DNA of 64,000 nucleotides, taken from Parabacteroides goldsteinii DSM 19448 = WAL 12034 (GTDB lineage: Bacteria > Bacteroidota > Bacteroidia > Bacteroidales > Tannerellaceae). Made by a program: the position numbers and the translations under genes. The stretch spans positions 3,123,373 to 3,187,372 of the forward strand of contig NZ_KQ033912.1 of NCBI RefSeq assembly GCF_000969835.1. The letters run 5' to 3'. Position 1 is the stretch's first letter; each line of letters starts with the position of its first letter. The notes under the pieces were generated by a model. That model ran no database searches. It was not told the DNA's origin and worked only from the letters and a program-made list of their open reading frames with translations. Below are positions 36,841-45,629 of the stretch, piece after piece.

Positions 36841-37431
36841 ATGGCTAGACCTATCAAAAAAGGACTGGATTATTTTCCGGTCGATACCGATATATTTGAA
36901 AATATACAAGTACGTAAACTGAAAAGCCGCTACAAGTCGCTCGGTTTTCTGGTTTATTTCACCATCCTGTGCGACATTTACAAAAAAGAGGGGTATTTCC
37001 TGCAATTGTCGGATGATTATGTGTATGACCTTGCTGATCGTTTGGGAGATACGGAAGAAAAGATTCAGGAAAGATACATTTTAGTTGTAAAACGATGCAA
37101 AAATCCCATTTCCGAAGAGTTTAATTGCATTAACATCGTGGAAAATGCTGTTAATGTATCAGAAACGGGGGTTTCTGTTACAGAAATGCGACAAAGAAAA
37201 GAAAAGGAAAGTAAAGTAAATATACAACAGCAACAACACGCGTGCGAGGAGCCGAAAGAAGAACCGCAGAATTTGGATGAAGCGCGTGAGCGATGGAAAG
37301 ATGCTTTGCGAGAATTATCGGCCTTCTATCTGCCGGATAACGGAATAAGCATCTTCTATCAATGTAGCCGGATAATCATTTATTTCCAGAATGCGGATGG
37401 CGTTCCGCTGGTAGAGGTTGCCTGCCTTTAA
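36841..37431 (+). CDS. Lin1244/Lin1753-like (DUF4373) phage replication-type protein, 3'-truncated remnant
   Basis: The N-terminal ~85 residues from MARPIKKGLDYFPVD (ATG 36841) form the Lin1244/Lin1753 domain found at the N-terminus of phage replication initiators. A Gln-rich linker and ..LDEARERWKDALREL follow. From about 37315 the frame runs antisense into the 3' end of the MutS-like gene for 117 bp, and the encoded tail (SAFYLPDNGISIFYQCSRII) is not protein-like. The family is usually longer with its own C-terminal domain. I read this as a decayed prophage gene whose 3' part was lost. Confidence 0.7.
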   Translation: MARPIKKGLDYFPVDTDIFENIQVRKLKSRYKSLGFLVYFTILCDIYKKEGYFLQLSDDYVYDLADRLGDTEEKIQERYILVVKRCKNPISEEFNCINIVENAVNVSETGVSVTEMRQRKEKESKVNIQQQQHACEEPKEEPQNLDEARERWKDALRELSAFYLPDNGISIFYQCSRIIIYFQNADGVPLVEVACL

Positions 37432-38940
37432 TTTATAATCGAACGAGAGAATGCCGTTGGCTATCGTTTCACAGAAATGATACAGGTCGTATTCATTTTT
37501 CAGGAATGTTCCTAATTCCGCATCGTGGGTGGAGACAATTACGATGTTGTTCGAGGTGTTCAGGTATGACAGGACCGCTTTGGCTGCCGCTATCCGCTCG
37601 GTGGTGTTGGTTCCCTTAAATATTTCGTCCAGCAGGAAAAGGTTGATATGTTCACTACAGCTGCATGATAGCATATCGCGGATCGACTCCACTTCTTTCA
37701 GATAGAAACTTTTGCCGTCGGAAAGGCTGTCGGAAAGCATCAGGGCGGCATGGATCATGACAGGCGTTTTCATCTGCATCCGCCGGGCAAAAGCTGTATG
37801 AAGTGTCTGTGTCGCTAGCATATTGACGCCCAGGGTACGGATGAAAGTAGTCTTTCCCGACATATTCGAACCGGTAAACAGGATGGAGCGGCCTTCGATC
37901 CGGATCGTATTGGCAACACAGTTCTTGAGCAGGGGATGAAACATCTCCTCCGTCTCCATCCGCACCTCGCCTTCCGGCTTTTCCGGCAGACAGTAATAAG
38001 GCAGGCTCTTCCGCAGAAAAGCGACCGACGACAGACTGTCTGCCAACCCGACAAAACGAAACACCGTCTCTATCTGCCGGTTCTTATCTTTCAGCAGGGT
38101 GATCACTTTATGATAGGCGATCGGTTCCGCCAGAAAGAAGATTTTGACGCATTCCATGATCGCCCAAAGGATGACAGCCAGGTCGCTGTCCATCTTCGAT
38201 TCCATCCGCAGGTGGCCGCTCGCCTTTCTCAGTGTTTCCAATGAAGACAGCGCCTCCGGAACCTCTTTGCCGAGTTCCGTGAAAAGCGGGTTCTTCGATA
38301 GTTTGCCCGAAATATTCAGCAAACGTATCAATTGGGGAATGGATATCAGAAAATTCAGGTTGTTCGGTTTGTTCCCGTAATGAATAACGCCGTTCACAAG
38401 TATCGCTGCAATCAACAAAAGCAGCCACGCTCCCGCCTGATAAAAGTACAATAATAGAAGAAACAAGGCCGGCAGGAAACCACAAATACGGAACAGGATT
38501 TTCCTCCATACAGGAACAGCCGGAAATCCTATACCCATCAGCGACGCAATACTATATGCTTCATGGGTATTCAGGATTTGCAGGTCTTTGACAAGTTCTT
38601 CCTGTAAATCCGGATGCGACGACAGCTCGTTTATAAGTGCTTCATGCCGTTCTATCTCGCCCGCTTTGTCCGGGATGATCCGCATCAGGTTGTACAGATA
38701 CTGCTGCCCGACGCGTGAGGCGGTGCGGTCGGAAAACATGAAAAGATCCTCGAAACCCAGATCGGAACAGGTCTGGTCGGACAATACGCCCAAAGCATTC
38801 CGGTGCGTATCGAAACGGAAGAAGGAAGAGATATCGAAAAAATTATAACTCTCGGCTTTCTCTTCTCCCTTGTAGCTTGGAGTCTGTTTCCATGGTTTCC
38901 GGATATTCATAGAACGTAACTGTTTTATGTCTTGTGTCAA
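37315..38940 (-). CDS. Membrane-associated MutS-like ATPase
   Basis: The 541-residue protein has a MutS domain III/V core: Walker A FTGSNMSGKTTFIRTLG (about residues 350-366), LSDSLSDGKSFYLKEVESI, Walker B LFLLDEIFKGTNTTER and STHDAELG. It lacks the mismatch-recognition (FxE) domain. Unlike repair MutS it has two adjacent hydrophobic helices near 150-190 (FLPALFLLLLYFYQAG and WLLLLIAAILVNGV), implying an inner-membrane location. Related genes are annotated as MutS-family or mismatch repair proteins in Bacteroidetes, but a repair role is doubtful. Its 3' end abuts the phage remnant; it is divergent from the phosphatase gene. Confidence 0.85.
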   Translation of the reverse strand: MTQDIKQLRSMNIRKPWKQTPSYKGEEKAESYNFFDISSFFRFDTHRNALGVLSDQTCSDLGFEDLFMFSDRTASRVGQQYLYNLMRIIPDKAGEIERHEALINELSSHPDLQEELVKDLQILNTHEAYSIASLMGIGFPAVPVWRKILFRICGFLPALFLLLLYFYQAGAWLLLLIAAILVNGVIHYGNKPNNLNFLISIPQLIRLLNISGKLSKNPLFTELGKEVPEALSSLETLRKASGHLRMESKMDSDLAVILWAIMECVKIFFLAEPIAYHKVITLLKDKNRQIETVFRFVGLADSLSSVAFLRKSLPYYCLPEKPEGEVRMETEEMFHPLLKNCVANTIRIEGRSILFTGSNMSGKTTFIRTLGVNMLATQTLHTAFARRMQMKTPVMIHAALMLSDSLSDGKSFYLKEVESIRDMLSCSCSEHINLFLLDEIFKGTNTTERIAAAKAVLSYLNTSNNIVIVSTHDAELGTFLKNEYDLYHFCETIANGILSFDYKLKAGNLYQRNAIRILEINDYPATLIEDAYSVIRQIEGR

Positions 38941-38998
38941 AAGTATATCTTTTTCGTTAATATTCAGTACTACCCGTATTATTTAGTTCCAAAATGCG

Positions 38999-39006
38999 TA
39001 TGTTTG
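38999..39006 (+). promoter_or_regulatory. -7 box of the IMPase-family gene
   Basis: TATGTTTG fits TAnnTTTG and lies 26 bp before the start codon in the 92-bp divergent gap. -33 TTG not seen. Confidence 0.45.
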
Positions 39007-39032
39007 TCACAATAAAAAGATAAAAAGAGGAT

Positions 39033-39818
39033 ATGCTTAATTTAGAAGAACTTTGTACCCAGGTACAACAGATAGCCCGCGAAGCCGGGACTTTCCTGAA
39101 AGAAGAACGGCGTAAGTTCGACCGTACACGTGTAGAAGAGAAAAGTGCTCACAATTACGTATCGTATGTCGACAAGGAATCGGAAAAATGGCTGATCGCC
39201 CAACTCTCCGCCTTGCTTCCCGAAGCAGGCTTCATCGCCGAAGAAGGCAGCGGCAGCCTGACCGACGAAAACTATTGCTGGCTGGTGGATCCGCTGGACG
39301 GGACTTCCAACTATATTCACGATGTCGCCCCTTACTGCGTCAGTATCGCCCTGCGTAATAAAGAAGAATTGCTGATCGGTGTCGTTTACGAAGTCTGTCG
39401 CGACGAATGCTTCTACGCCTGGAAAGGCAGTAAAGCCTATCTGGATGGCAGGGAGATACACGTATCGGACGTATCCGACCTGGATAAAGCCTTTATCGAC
39501 CTGGGATTTCCTTATAACTCCGATGCTTACCGCCCGGTGGCCCTCCGCCTGGTCGACCGGTTATACGGTTTCGCCGGAGGAACGCGCCTGATGGGAGCGG
39601 CGGCTGCCGAAGTCTGCTATATCGCCGCCGGACGTTTCGAAGCGCGTATCGAAGCCTGGATCGGTCCCTGGGATATAGCGGCAGGCGCCCTGATCCTGAT
39701 GCAGGCCGGCGGTAAAGTGACCGACTTCAGCGGTGGCGACAACTGGCAGTCGGGAGATGAAGTGCTTGCCACCAACGGAGCGATGCATGAGACACTTATG
39801 CAGTTGGTCAGGGAGTAA
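39033..39818 (+). CDS. Inositol monophosphatase family protein
   Basis: The 261-residue Mg-dependent phosphatase shows the three family motifs: GFIAEEGSG (Glu70/Glu71), WLVDPLDGTSNYIH (Asp86, Asp89) and EAWIGPWDIAAGALI (third metal Asp, about residue 213). Length and motif order are standard for SuhB/IMPase or CysQ-like (PAP phosphatase) enzymes; substrate preference cannot be read from these motifs. Cytosolic, single gene, convergent with the exchanger gene 6 bp downstream. Confidence 0.93.
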   Translation: MLNLEELCTQVQQIAREAGTFLKEERRKFDRTRVEEKSAHNYVSYVDKESEKWLIAQLSALLPEAGFIAEEGSGSLTDENYCWLVDPLDGTSNYIHDVAPYCVSIALRNKEELLIGVVYEVCRDECFYAWKGSKAYLDGREIHVSDVSDLDKAFIDLGFPYNSDAYRPVALRLVDRLYGFAGGTRLMGAAAAEVCYIAAGRFEARIEAWIGPWDIAAGALILMQAGGKVTDFSGGDNWQSGDEVLATNGAMHETLMQLVRE

Positions 39819-39824
39819 AGTAAC

Positions 39825-40775
39825 TTATCCTTTGATCAGATAGATCATATAGGCAATATAGCATAGGACCATAACAATCCCTTCAAGGCGTGTTATGGTG
39901 CGCTTTCTGATAAACAGCCCGAACAGGTAAAGCAATACGCATGAACCGATCAGAACCCCGAGGTCTGCATTGGTAATACCTTTCATGTTCAGCGGACTGA
40001 TGGTCGCACTGCAACCCAATACAAAGAATATATTGAACAGGTTCGAACCGATCACATTCCCGATCGCCATCTCCGGATTTTTCTTCAAGGCGGCAACGAC
40101 CGAGGTAGCGAGTTCGGGCAGGGAAGTTCCTCCGGCAACCAACGTCAGACCGATAATAGACTCACTGACACCCAGGCCACGCGCAATCCCTGATGCTCCG
40201 TCTACGAAGAACTGTCCTCCGTAAATCAAACCGGCAAGACCGCCGGCAATGAATACCCCGGATTTCCATACGGGCATCAACTTGATTTTCGTCTCTTCCT
40301 CTCCGTTCCCGTTATGTGCAATGGCGAATGTGTAACCCAGAAAGATCGCAAAGAAGCAGAGCAGCAGCATCCCGTCGCTGCTGCTGATTGTATTTTCAGC
40401 CGCTCCGTTTATCAACACGTCGTTTCCGCAGATAAATAAAACGATAGATGCCAGGATACATAACGGAATCTCTTTGCTGAGCGTCCCTTTATTCATCCCG
40501 ATGGGAACAATGGCTGCCGTGCAACCTACAATCATAAGGGTATTGAAAATATTACTTCCGACAACATTCCCGATGGCCATATCCGCACTTCCTTTCAGTG
40601 CCGATACAATGCTGACGGTCAGTTCGGGGGCGGATGTACCAAAGGCTACGATCGTTAATCCGATAACAAGGGAGGAGATGTTAAAACGTTTGGCTACCGA
40701 AGCAGCCCCATCGGTCAGTGCATTTGCGCCGACCAGGATGAGGAGTAGTCCGCCGATCAGGGCAACGATATCCAT
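39825..40775 (-). CDS. Calcium/sodium antiporter (YrbG-type)
   Basis: The 316-residue inner-membrane exchanger has about ten helices in two inverted repeats, each with the alpha-repeat motif: VAFGTSAPELTVSI (near residue 43) and VAGGTSLPELATSV (near residue 204), paired with AIGNVVGSNIFN and AIGNVIGSNLFN. These Glu and Asn residues coordinate Ca and Na. The start overlaps the stop of the DUF3127 gene by one base, so translation is coupled. Confidence 0.94.
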   Translation of the reverse strand: MDIVALIGGLLLILVGANALTDGAASVAKRFNISSLVIGLTIVAFGTSAPELTVSIVSALKGSADMAIGNVVGSNIFNTLMIVGCTAAIVPIGMNKGTLSKEIPLCILASIVLFICGNDVLINGAAENTISSSDGMLLLCFFAIFLGYTFAIAHNGNGEEETKIKLMPVWKSGVFIAGGLAGLIYGGQFFVDGASGIARGLGVSESIIGLTLVAGGTSLPELATSVVAALKKNPEMAIGNVIGSNLFNIFFVLGCSATISPLNMKGITNADLGVLIGSCVLLYLFGLFIRKRTITRLEGIVMVLCYIAYMIYLIKG

Positions 40776-41170
40776 TAGAATGGCAGATCGTCGATCGGGT
40801 TAGCCGGGCCGAAGTCGGGAGCGGCAGATGCTGTCGGGGCAGATGCCGGTGCAAAGTTTTCCGGTGTCATGGCGCCCGGTGCTGACTGGGGAGCGCCGGC
40901 CATCGGACGGTCTACCTTCCAGGCACTGATGTTGGTGAACCAACGTCCCTGATATTCGCGGCTGTCTATATCGAATGATACTGTCAATTCTTCTCCGGGT
41001 TGAATAGCTGCTTGTTCGATGCGGTCGGCACCGAAGATCTGGAAGCAGACTTTCTTAGGGTATTGGTCGTGTGTCTCTAATACGTATTCCTGTTTTTTCC
41101 ACTCGTTTCCAGCTTTGCTGGTTCCGCTCTGCGCAGGCAGTACGGCGATAATTTTTCCCGTAATTTCCAT
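40775..41170 (-). CDS. DUF3127 OB-fold-like protein with SSB-like C-terminal tip
   Basis: The 131-residue protein has an N-terminal beta-barrel-like domain of the DUF3127 family (EITGKIIAVLPAQSGTS, KKQEYVLETHDQYPKKVCFQ, TVSFDIDSREYQGRWFTNI). An Ala/Pro-rich flexible tail ends in NPIDDLPF. That tip closely resembles the SSB C-terminal tip (DDIPF) that recruits repair and replication proteins. The family is thought to be OB-like; single-stranded nucleic-acid binding is inferred, not shown. It is coupled by one-base overlap to the antiporter gene. Confidence 0.88.
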   Translation of the reverse strand: MEITGKIIAVLPAQSGTSKAGNEWKKQEYVLETHDQYPKKVCFQIFGADRIEQAAIQPGEELTVSFDIDSREYQGRWFTNISAWKVDRPMAGAPQSAPGAMTPENFAPASAPTASAAPDFGPANPIDDLPF

Positions 41171-41236
41171 GTTTATTGTTCTATTAAATTGTCGGCGAAG
41201 GTACGCTTTTCCGGCGTAACCTGCTAATTGTTTGAC

Positions 41237-41614
41237 TTAGATTTTCTCTTCCTGAGGTAATTCGGAAGGGTCGAGTGCGTCGAAGGCAGCTTTCATAGAG
41301 AGCAGTTCTTCCTTAATCTGCTTCAGCTTATTAACGATCTCTTCCTGCCGGATGGTTGTCTCCCTGTTATCCTTTAGTTTTTGCCGGGCACCAGCCAGGG
41401 TCATTCCCCGCTCTTTTACCAGATGGAAGATCAGGCGGACGGCGTCGATGTCTTCCTGCTTATAGAAACGGGTTCCTTTAGGCGTCTTGCGCGGACGGAT
41501 AATATCGAATTCTTTCTCCCAGAAACGCAGTGTCGATTCGTTCACGTCGAACATCTGCGCCACCTCGCTGATGGAGAAATATAACTTCAGATTTTTATCT
41601 TTATTTAATGCCAT
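41237..41614 (-). CDS. MerR-family transcriptional regulator
   Basis: The 125-residue regulator has an N-terminal winged HTH (YFSISEVAQMFDVNESTLRF, WEKEFDIIRPRKTPKGTRFY) and helix LVKERGMTLAGARQKLKD, then a short coiled coil. There is no metal- or drug-binding C-terminal domain, as in the short MerR-like proteins widespread in Bacteroidetes. It lies 14 bp after the M23 peptidase gene on the same strand, so the two are probably co-transcribed. Target unknown. Confidence 0.92.
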   Translation of the reverse strand: MALNKDKNLKLYFSISEVAQMFDVNESTLRFWEKEFDIIRPRKTPKGTRFYKQEDIDAVRLIFHLVKERGMTLAGARQKLKDNRETTIRQEEIVNKLKQIKEELLSMKAAFDALDPSELPQEEKI

Positions 41615-41628
41615 TGTATTAAAGATGT

Positions 41629-42612
41629 TTAATCCATTACCTGGCCATGGTTTTCTGCAATCTGAATCATACGGTCGTATTCTTCCGGTGTCAGGTCCAT
41701 ATAGTAATATCTGGACGGATTATCATGTTTACCACGAACTATCACTTCATAATGCAGGTGCGGGCCGGTTGATTTACCGGTGTTACCTACTTCGCCAATC
41801 ACTTCGCCGCGTGTCACTTTCTGTCCGACGCGTTTTCTGTATTTGCTCATATGACCGTATAATGTCTGGAATCCATAGCCGTGATCGATCATCAGGCAGT
41901 TCCCGTAACCCTGTTTCCAGGCGGCAAAAGTGACGACTCCATCGCCGGTTGCATAGATTTCCGTTCCTACTTTGGCAGAGAAGTCCATGCCGGAGTGGAA
42001 ACGCGGAGTTCGGTAGATCGGGTCGATACGTACACCGTAGCCGGATGCCGTGCGACGCAGGTCCTTGTTGGAGATTGGCTGGATGGCAGGGATGCAGCGG
42101 CTGCGTTCTTCCTGGTTCTTACCCAGTTTAATCAACTCTTCCAACGAGTTGGATTGTATATAAAGTTGTTTGCTGAGCATGTCCATCTTCTGGGTGGTAG
42201 AGACAACCAGTTCCGGATTGGACAGGTTCAGCAGATGTTCGTAGCGGTTGGTTCCCCCGAAACCTGATTTACGCACCGATTCGGGAATGGATTCGGCCTG
42301 GAAGATGGCGCGGTACAGGTTCTCATCCCTTTGCTGTATATCATCCAACACTTCCAGCGCATTGGTGAGACGTAATGAAAGTACTTCATACTGAGTCTGC
42401 AACAGCTTGTTTTCCTTTTTCATCAAAGACTCTACCGGCGAATCGATCGTGTACATCATAATAAAGAATACACCGATACCGATTGCCGCACCGATGCTCA
42501 AATGACGGAGCACAATGAAGAAACGGTCTCTGGCGGAGGGGTAAACACGGTCGTAACTGAGCGTATTCGGGTTATATAAGTAATATGTTTTTCTTGTTTT
42601 AAACAGTTTCAT
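41629..42612 (-). CDS. M23 family metallopeptidase (LytM-type), membrane-anchored
   Basis: The 327-residue protein has one N-terminal membrane helix (LSIGAAIGIGVFFIMMYTI, about 33-51), a coiled-coil stretch (ENKLLQTQYEVLSLRLTNAL) and a C-terminal LytM domain. Zinc ligands are visible in FHSGMDFSA (His, Asp) and GPHLHYEV (HxH), with MIDHGYGFQTLYGHM between. All catalytic residues appear intact, so it is likely an active DD-endopeptidase acting on peptidoglycan in the periplasm rather than an EnvC/NlpD-type activator. First gene of a unit with merR, with a strong promoter overlapping that of alaS. Confidence 0.93.
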   Translation of the reverse strand: MKLFKTRKTYYLYNPNTLSYDRVYPSARDRFFIVLRHLSIGAAIGIGVFFIMMYTIDSPVESLMKKENKLLQTQYEVLSLRLTNALEVLDDIQQRDENLYRAIFQAESIPESVRKSGFGGTNRYEHLLNLSNPELVVSTTQKMDMLSKQLYIQSNSLEELIKLGKNQEERSRCIPAIQPISNKDLRRTASGYGVRIDPIYRTPRFHSGMDFSAKVGTEIYATGDGVVTFAAWKQGYGNCLMIDHGYGFQTLYGHMSKYRKRVGQKVTRGEVIGEVGNTGKSTGPHLHYEVIVRGKHDNPSRYYYMDLTPEEYDRMIQIAENHGQVMD

Positions 42613-42638
42613 TGAATATTTTATTGCTTGGATACGTG

Positions 42639-42669
42639 CAAAAATAATAATTTGCAGTACTTTTGCAAA
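42639..42669 (-). promoter_or_regulatory. Promoter of the M23 peptidase-merR unit
   Basis: On the minus strand TTTG (42669-42666), 19 bp, then TATTTTTG (42646-42639): both elements at standard Bacteroidetes spacing, 27 bp before the start codon. Its -33 region lies against the divergent alaS -7 box. Confidence 0.65.
42658..42665 (+). promoter_or_regulatory. -7 box of alaS
   Basis: TACTTTTG matches TAnnTTTG and gives a leader of about 36 nt. It interleaves with the divergent M23 promoter (42639-42669), so the two cannot be occupied at once. Confidence 0.55.
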
Positions 42670-42708
42670 TTGTTTTTCAGAATATTAACGAGAACTATAT
42701 AATAGATT

Positions 42709-45336
42709 ATGTTGACAGCAAAAGAAATTCGTGAATCGTTTAAAGAGTTCTTCGCTTCCAAGCAGCACCAGATTGTACCGTCTGCTCCTATGGTCGTGAA
42801 GGGGGACCCGACATTGATGTTCACCAATGCGGGCATGAACCAGTTTAAGGATATAATCCTGGGAAATGTACCCATTAAATATTCACGTGTCGCGGACTCG
42901 CAGAAATGTCTTCGTGTAAGCGGTAAACATAACGACCTGGAAGAGGTAGGACACGATACCTATCACCACACGATGTTCGAAATGTTGGGAAACTGGTCGT
43001 TCGGTGATTATTTCAAGAAAGAGGCCATCGGATGGGCATGGGAATATCTGGTGGATGTCCTGAAGCTGGACCCGAAACGTTTGTATGCAACCGTATTCGA
43101 AGGAAGCCCTGCCGAAGGTTTGTCGCGCGACGACGAAGCTGCCGGTTACTGGGAACAGTTCCTGCCGAAAGATCATATTATCAATGGTAACAAACATGAT
43201 AACTTCTGGGAAATGGGTGATACCGGTCCTTGCGGTCCCTGTTCGGAAATTCATATAGACCTTCGCTCTGACGAAGAACGTGCCGTTTCTAGCGGTGCGG
43301 AGATGGTAAACAAAGACCATCCGCAGGTAATCGAGATCTGGAACCTGGTGTTTATGCAGTTCAACCGCAAAGCCGACGGTTCGTTGGAACCGCTGCCTGC
43401 GAAGGTGATCGATACGGGTATGGGATTCGAACGCCTGTGTATGTCATTGCAGGGTAAGACTTCCAACTACGATACCGATGTATTCCAGCCGATCATCCAG
43501 GTGATTGCTGAAAAGACCGGAACAAAATACGGAGACAACAGACAACAGGATGTGGCTATGCGCGTTATTGCCGACCATATCCGTACAATCGCGTTCTCTA
43601 TCACAGACGGACAGTTGCCGTCGAATGCCAAAGCCGGTTACGTAATCCGCCGTATCCTTCGCCGTGCCGTTCGTTACGGTTATACGTTCCTTGGACGCCG
43701 CGAAGCTTTTATGTATAGCTTGTTGCCTGTCCTGATCGAGACGATGGGCGATGCTTATCCCGAACTGGTTGCCCAGAAGACGCTGATCGAAAAGGTAATC
43801 AAGGAAGAAGAAGAATCGTTCCTGCGCACGTTGGAAACAGGTATTCGTCTGCTGGATAAGAAGATTGAAGAAACAAAGGCTGCCGGAAAAACCGTTATCA
43901 GCGGTGTGGATGCCTTTACATTATATGATACATACGGATTCCCGTTGGACCTGACTGAACTGATCCTGCGTGAAAACGGCATGGAAGTGAATATCGACGA
44001 GTTCAATGCGGAAATGCAGAAACAGAAAGAACGTGCCCGTAATGCGGCTGCTATCGAAACCGGTGACTGGGTGGTCCTGAAAGAAGGCGAATCCAAATTC
44101 GTTGGTTACGACCTGTTCGAATGTGAAGCCGAAATCCTGCGTTACCGTAAAATCAAGCAGAAGAATAAAGAGTTGTTCCAGATCGTTCTCGACCAGACTC
44201 CGTTCTATGCAGAGATGGGTGGACAGGTAGGTGATACCGGATGGCTGATTGCCGACGATGAAAAGCTGGATGTTGTAGATACGAAGCGTGAAAATAACCT
44301 GCCGGTACATTTCGTTACGCGTTTGCCGAAAGATGTAACCGTTACTTTCACGGCGAAGATCAACGAAAAGAAACGTATCCAGTGCGAATGTAACCACTCG
44401 GCAACTCACTTGCTGCATGAGGCATTGCGCGAAGTATTGGGCACACATGTCGAACAGAAAGGTTCGTATGTTTCTCCCGAAGCGCTTCGTTTCGACTTCT
44501 CTCATTTCCAGAAAGTGACCGACGAAGAAATCCGCCAGGTAGAAAAGCTGGTAAGCGAAAAGATTCGTGCCAACTATCCGTTGGAAGAGCATCGCAATAT
44601 GCCGATAGCCCAGGCCCAGGCTTTGGGTGCTATGGCATTGTTCGGTGAGAAGTATGGCGAGGAAGTACGTGTCGTTAAATACGGTTCTTCTATCGAGCTG
44701 TGCGGTGGTACGCATATCCCGGCAACCGGTATGATCGGTTCGCTGCGTGTGATTGCCGAAAGTTCTATCGCAGCCGGTGTACGCCGTATCGAAGCCGTGA
44801 CGGCCGAAGGGGCAGAAAACTATACCTTCATGTTGCAGGATTCCATGCGTGAGTTGCGTGCTTTATTTAATAATGTACCGAACCTGGCACAGACAATCCG
44901 TAAGTCGATTGAAGAAAATGCCGAACTGAAGAAACAGGTTAGCGACTATGTAAAGGAAAAGGTCGCTATGTTGAAGAAAGAACTGATCGCCAAGGCTGTT
45001 GAACGCCACGGAGTGAAGGTGGTTGTCTTCCGCGGTGAGGCGAATGTAGATGCCATCAAAGACCTGGCCTTCCAGATCAAGGGTGAAAGCAATAGCGATG
45101 AGAAAGTATTCTTTGTGGCCGGTATCAAGGACGGTGCAAAATGTGCTTTGATGGTGATGCTGAGCGAACCGCTTGTTGCCGAAGGACTGAATGCCGGTAA
45201 ACTGGTAAAAGATGCAGCCAAACTGATTCAGGGTGGCGGTGGCGGACAGGCCCACTTTGCAACTGCCGGCGGTAAAAACTCCGACGGTTTAGCCCAGGCC
45301 GTAGAACAGATTCTTGAAACGGCTGATTTGAAGTAA
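42709..45336 (+). CDS. alaS: Alanine--tRNA ligase
   Basis: An 875-residue class II synthetase that charges tRNA-Ala and edits mischarged Ser and Gly. N-terminal catalytic core: [20 protein letters not shown], then [14 protein letters not shown]. Editing domain zinc ligands: HSATHLLH near residues 565-572 and CGGTH near 665-669. The C-terminal DHHA1 domain has [13 protein letters not shown]. Length and domains are standard. A large inverted repeat lies 17 bp after the stop. Confidence 0.98.
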   Translation: MLTAKEIRESFKEFFASKQHQIVPSAPMVVKGDPTLMFTNAGMNQFKDIILGNVPIKYSRVADSQKCLRVSGKHNDLEEVGHDTYHHTMFEMLGNWSFGDYFKKEAIGWAWEYLVDVLKLDPKRLYATVFEGSPAEGLSRDDEAAGYWEQFLPKDHIINGNKHDNFWEMGDTGPCGPCSEIHIDLRSDEERAVSSGAEMVNKDHPQVIEIWNLVFMQFNRKADGSLEPLPAKVIDTGMGFERLCMSLQGKTSNYDTDVFQPIIQVIAEKTGTKYGDNRQQDVAMRVIADHIRTIAFSITDGQLPSNAKAGYVIRRILRRAVRYGYTFLGRREAFMYSLLPVLIETMGDAYPELVAQKTLIEKVIKEEEESFLRTLETGIRLLDKKIEETKAAGKTVISGVDAFTLYDTYGFPLDLTELILRENGMEVNIDEFNAEMQKQKERARNAAAIETGDWVVLKEGESKFVGYDLFECEAEILRYRKIKQKNKELFQIVLDQTPFYAEMGGQVGDTGWLIADDEKLDVVDTKRENNLPVHFVTRLPKDVTVTFTAKINEKKRIQCECNHSATHLLHEALREVLGTHVEQKGSYVSPEALRFDFSHFQKVTDEEIRQVEKLVSEKIRANYPLEEHRNMPIAQAQALGAMALFGEKYGEEVRVVKYGSSIELCGGTHIPATGMIGSLRVIAESSIAAGVRRIEAVTAEGAENYTFMLQDSMRELRALFNNVPNLAQTIRKSIEENAELKKQVSDYVKEKVAMLKKELIAKAVERHGVKVVVFRGEANVDAIKDLAFQIKGESNSDEKVFFVAGIKDGAKCALMVMLSEPLVAEGLNAGKLVKDAAKLIQGGGGGQAHFATAGGKNSDGLAQAVEQILETADLK

Positions 45337-45352
45337 AAGAACATCGCATATA

Positions 45353-45481
45353 TATAGCGACGGAAGTAACTCTTCCCCTCTTGAGAGGGGGCAGGGGTGT
45401 GTTAAAGCAAGTCTTATGGCGGAATTATAACACACCCCTTATCCCCTCTCAAGAGGGGAAAGAGATACTTTCGTCGCTATA
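45353..45481. repeat. 129-bp inverted-repeat element after alaS
   Basis: Two arms of about 52 bp (45353-45404 and 45428-45481) are nearly complementary, from TATAGCGACG at the outside to GGGGTGTGTTA at the inside, around a 23-bp centre. Each arm itself contains a CCCCTCTTGAGAGGGG-type palindrome. It can fold into one long hairpin and could act as terminator. The shape also fits a small non-autonomous mobile element or dispersed REP-like repeat. No target duplication is obvious. Confidence 0.7.
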
Positions 45482-45583
45482 AGTTTGTTTCTCCGCCTGT
45501 TGTTCCCTTGTTAAATACCGATTATATACCTTTTTTATATCTAACCTTTTCCTATTTGCATAAAAAATCACTGTTTTTTAATG

Positions 45584-45591
45584 TATATTTG
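45584..45591 (+). promoter_or_regulatory. -7 box of the GH2 gene
   Basis: TATATTTG fits the consensus, 38 bp before the start. TTTG at 45555-45558 is 25 bp upstream, longer than usual. Confidence 0.5.
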
Positions 45592-45629
45592 CCTATGCAA
45601 AAAATACAAATCAAATAGACTTTCATCGT

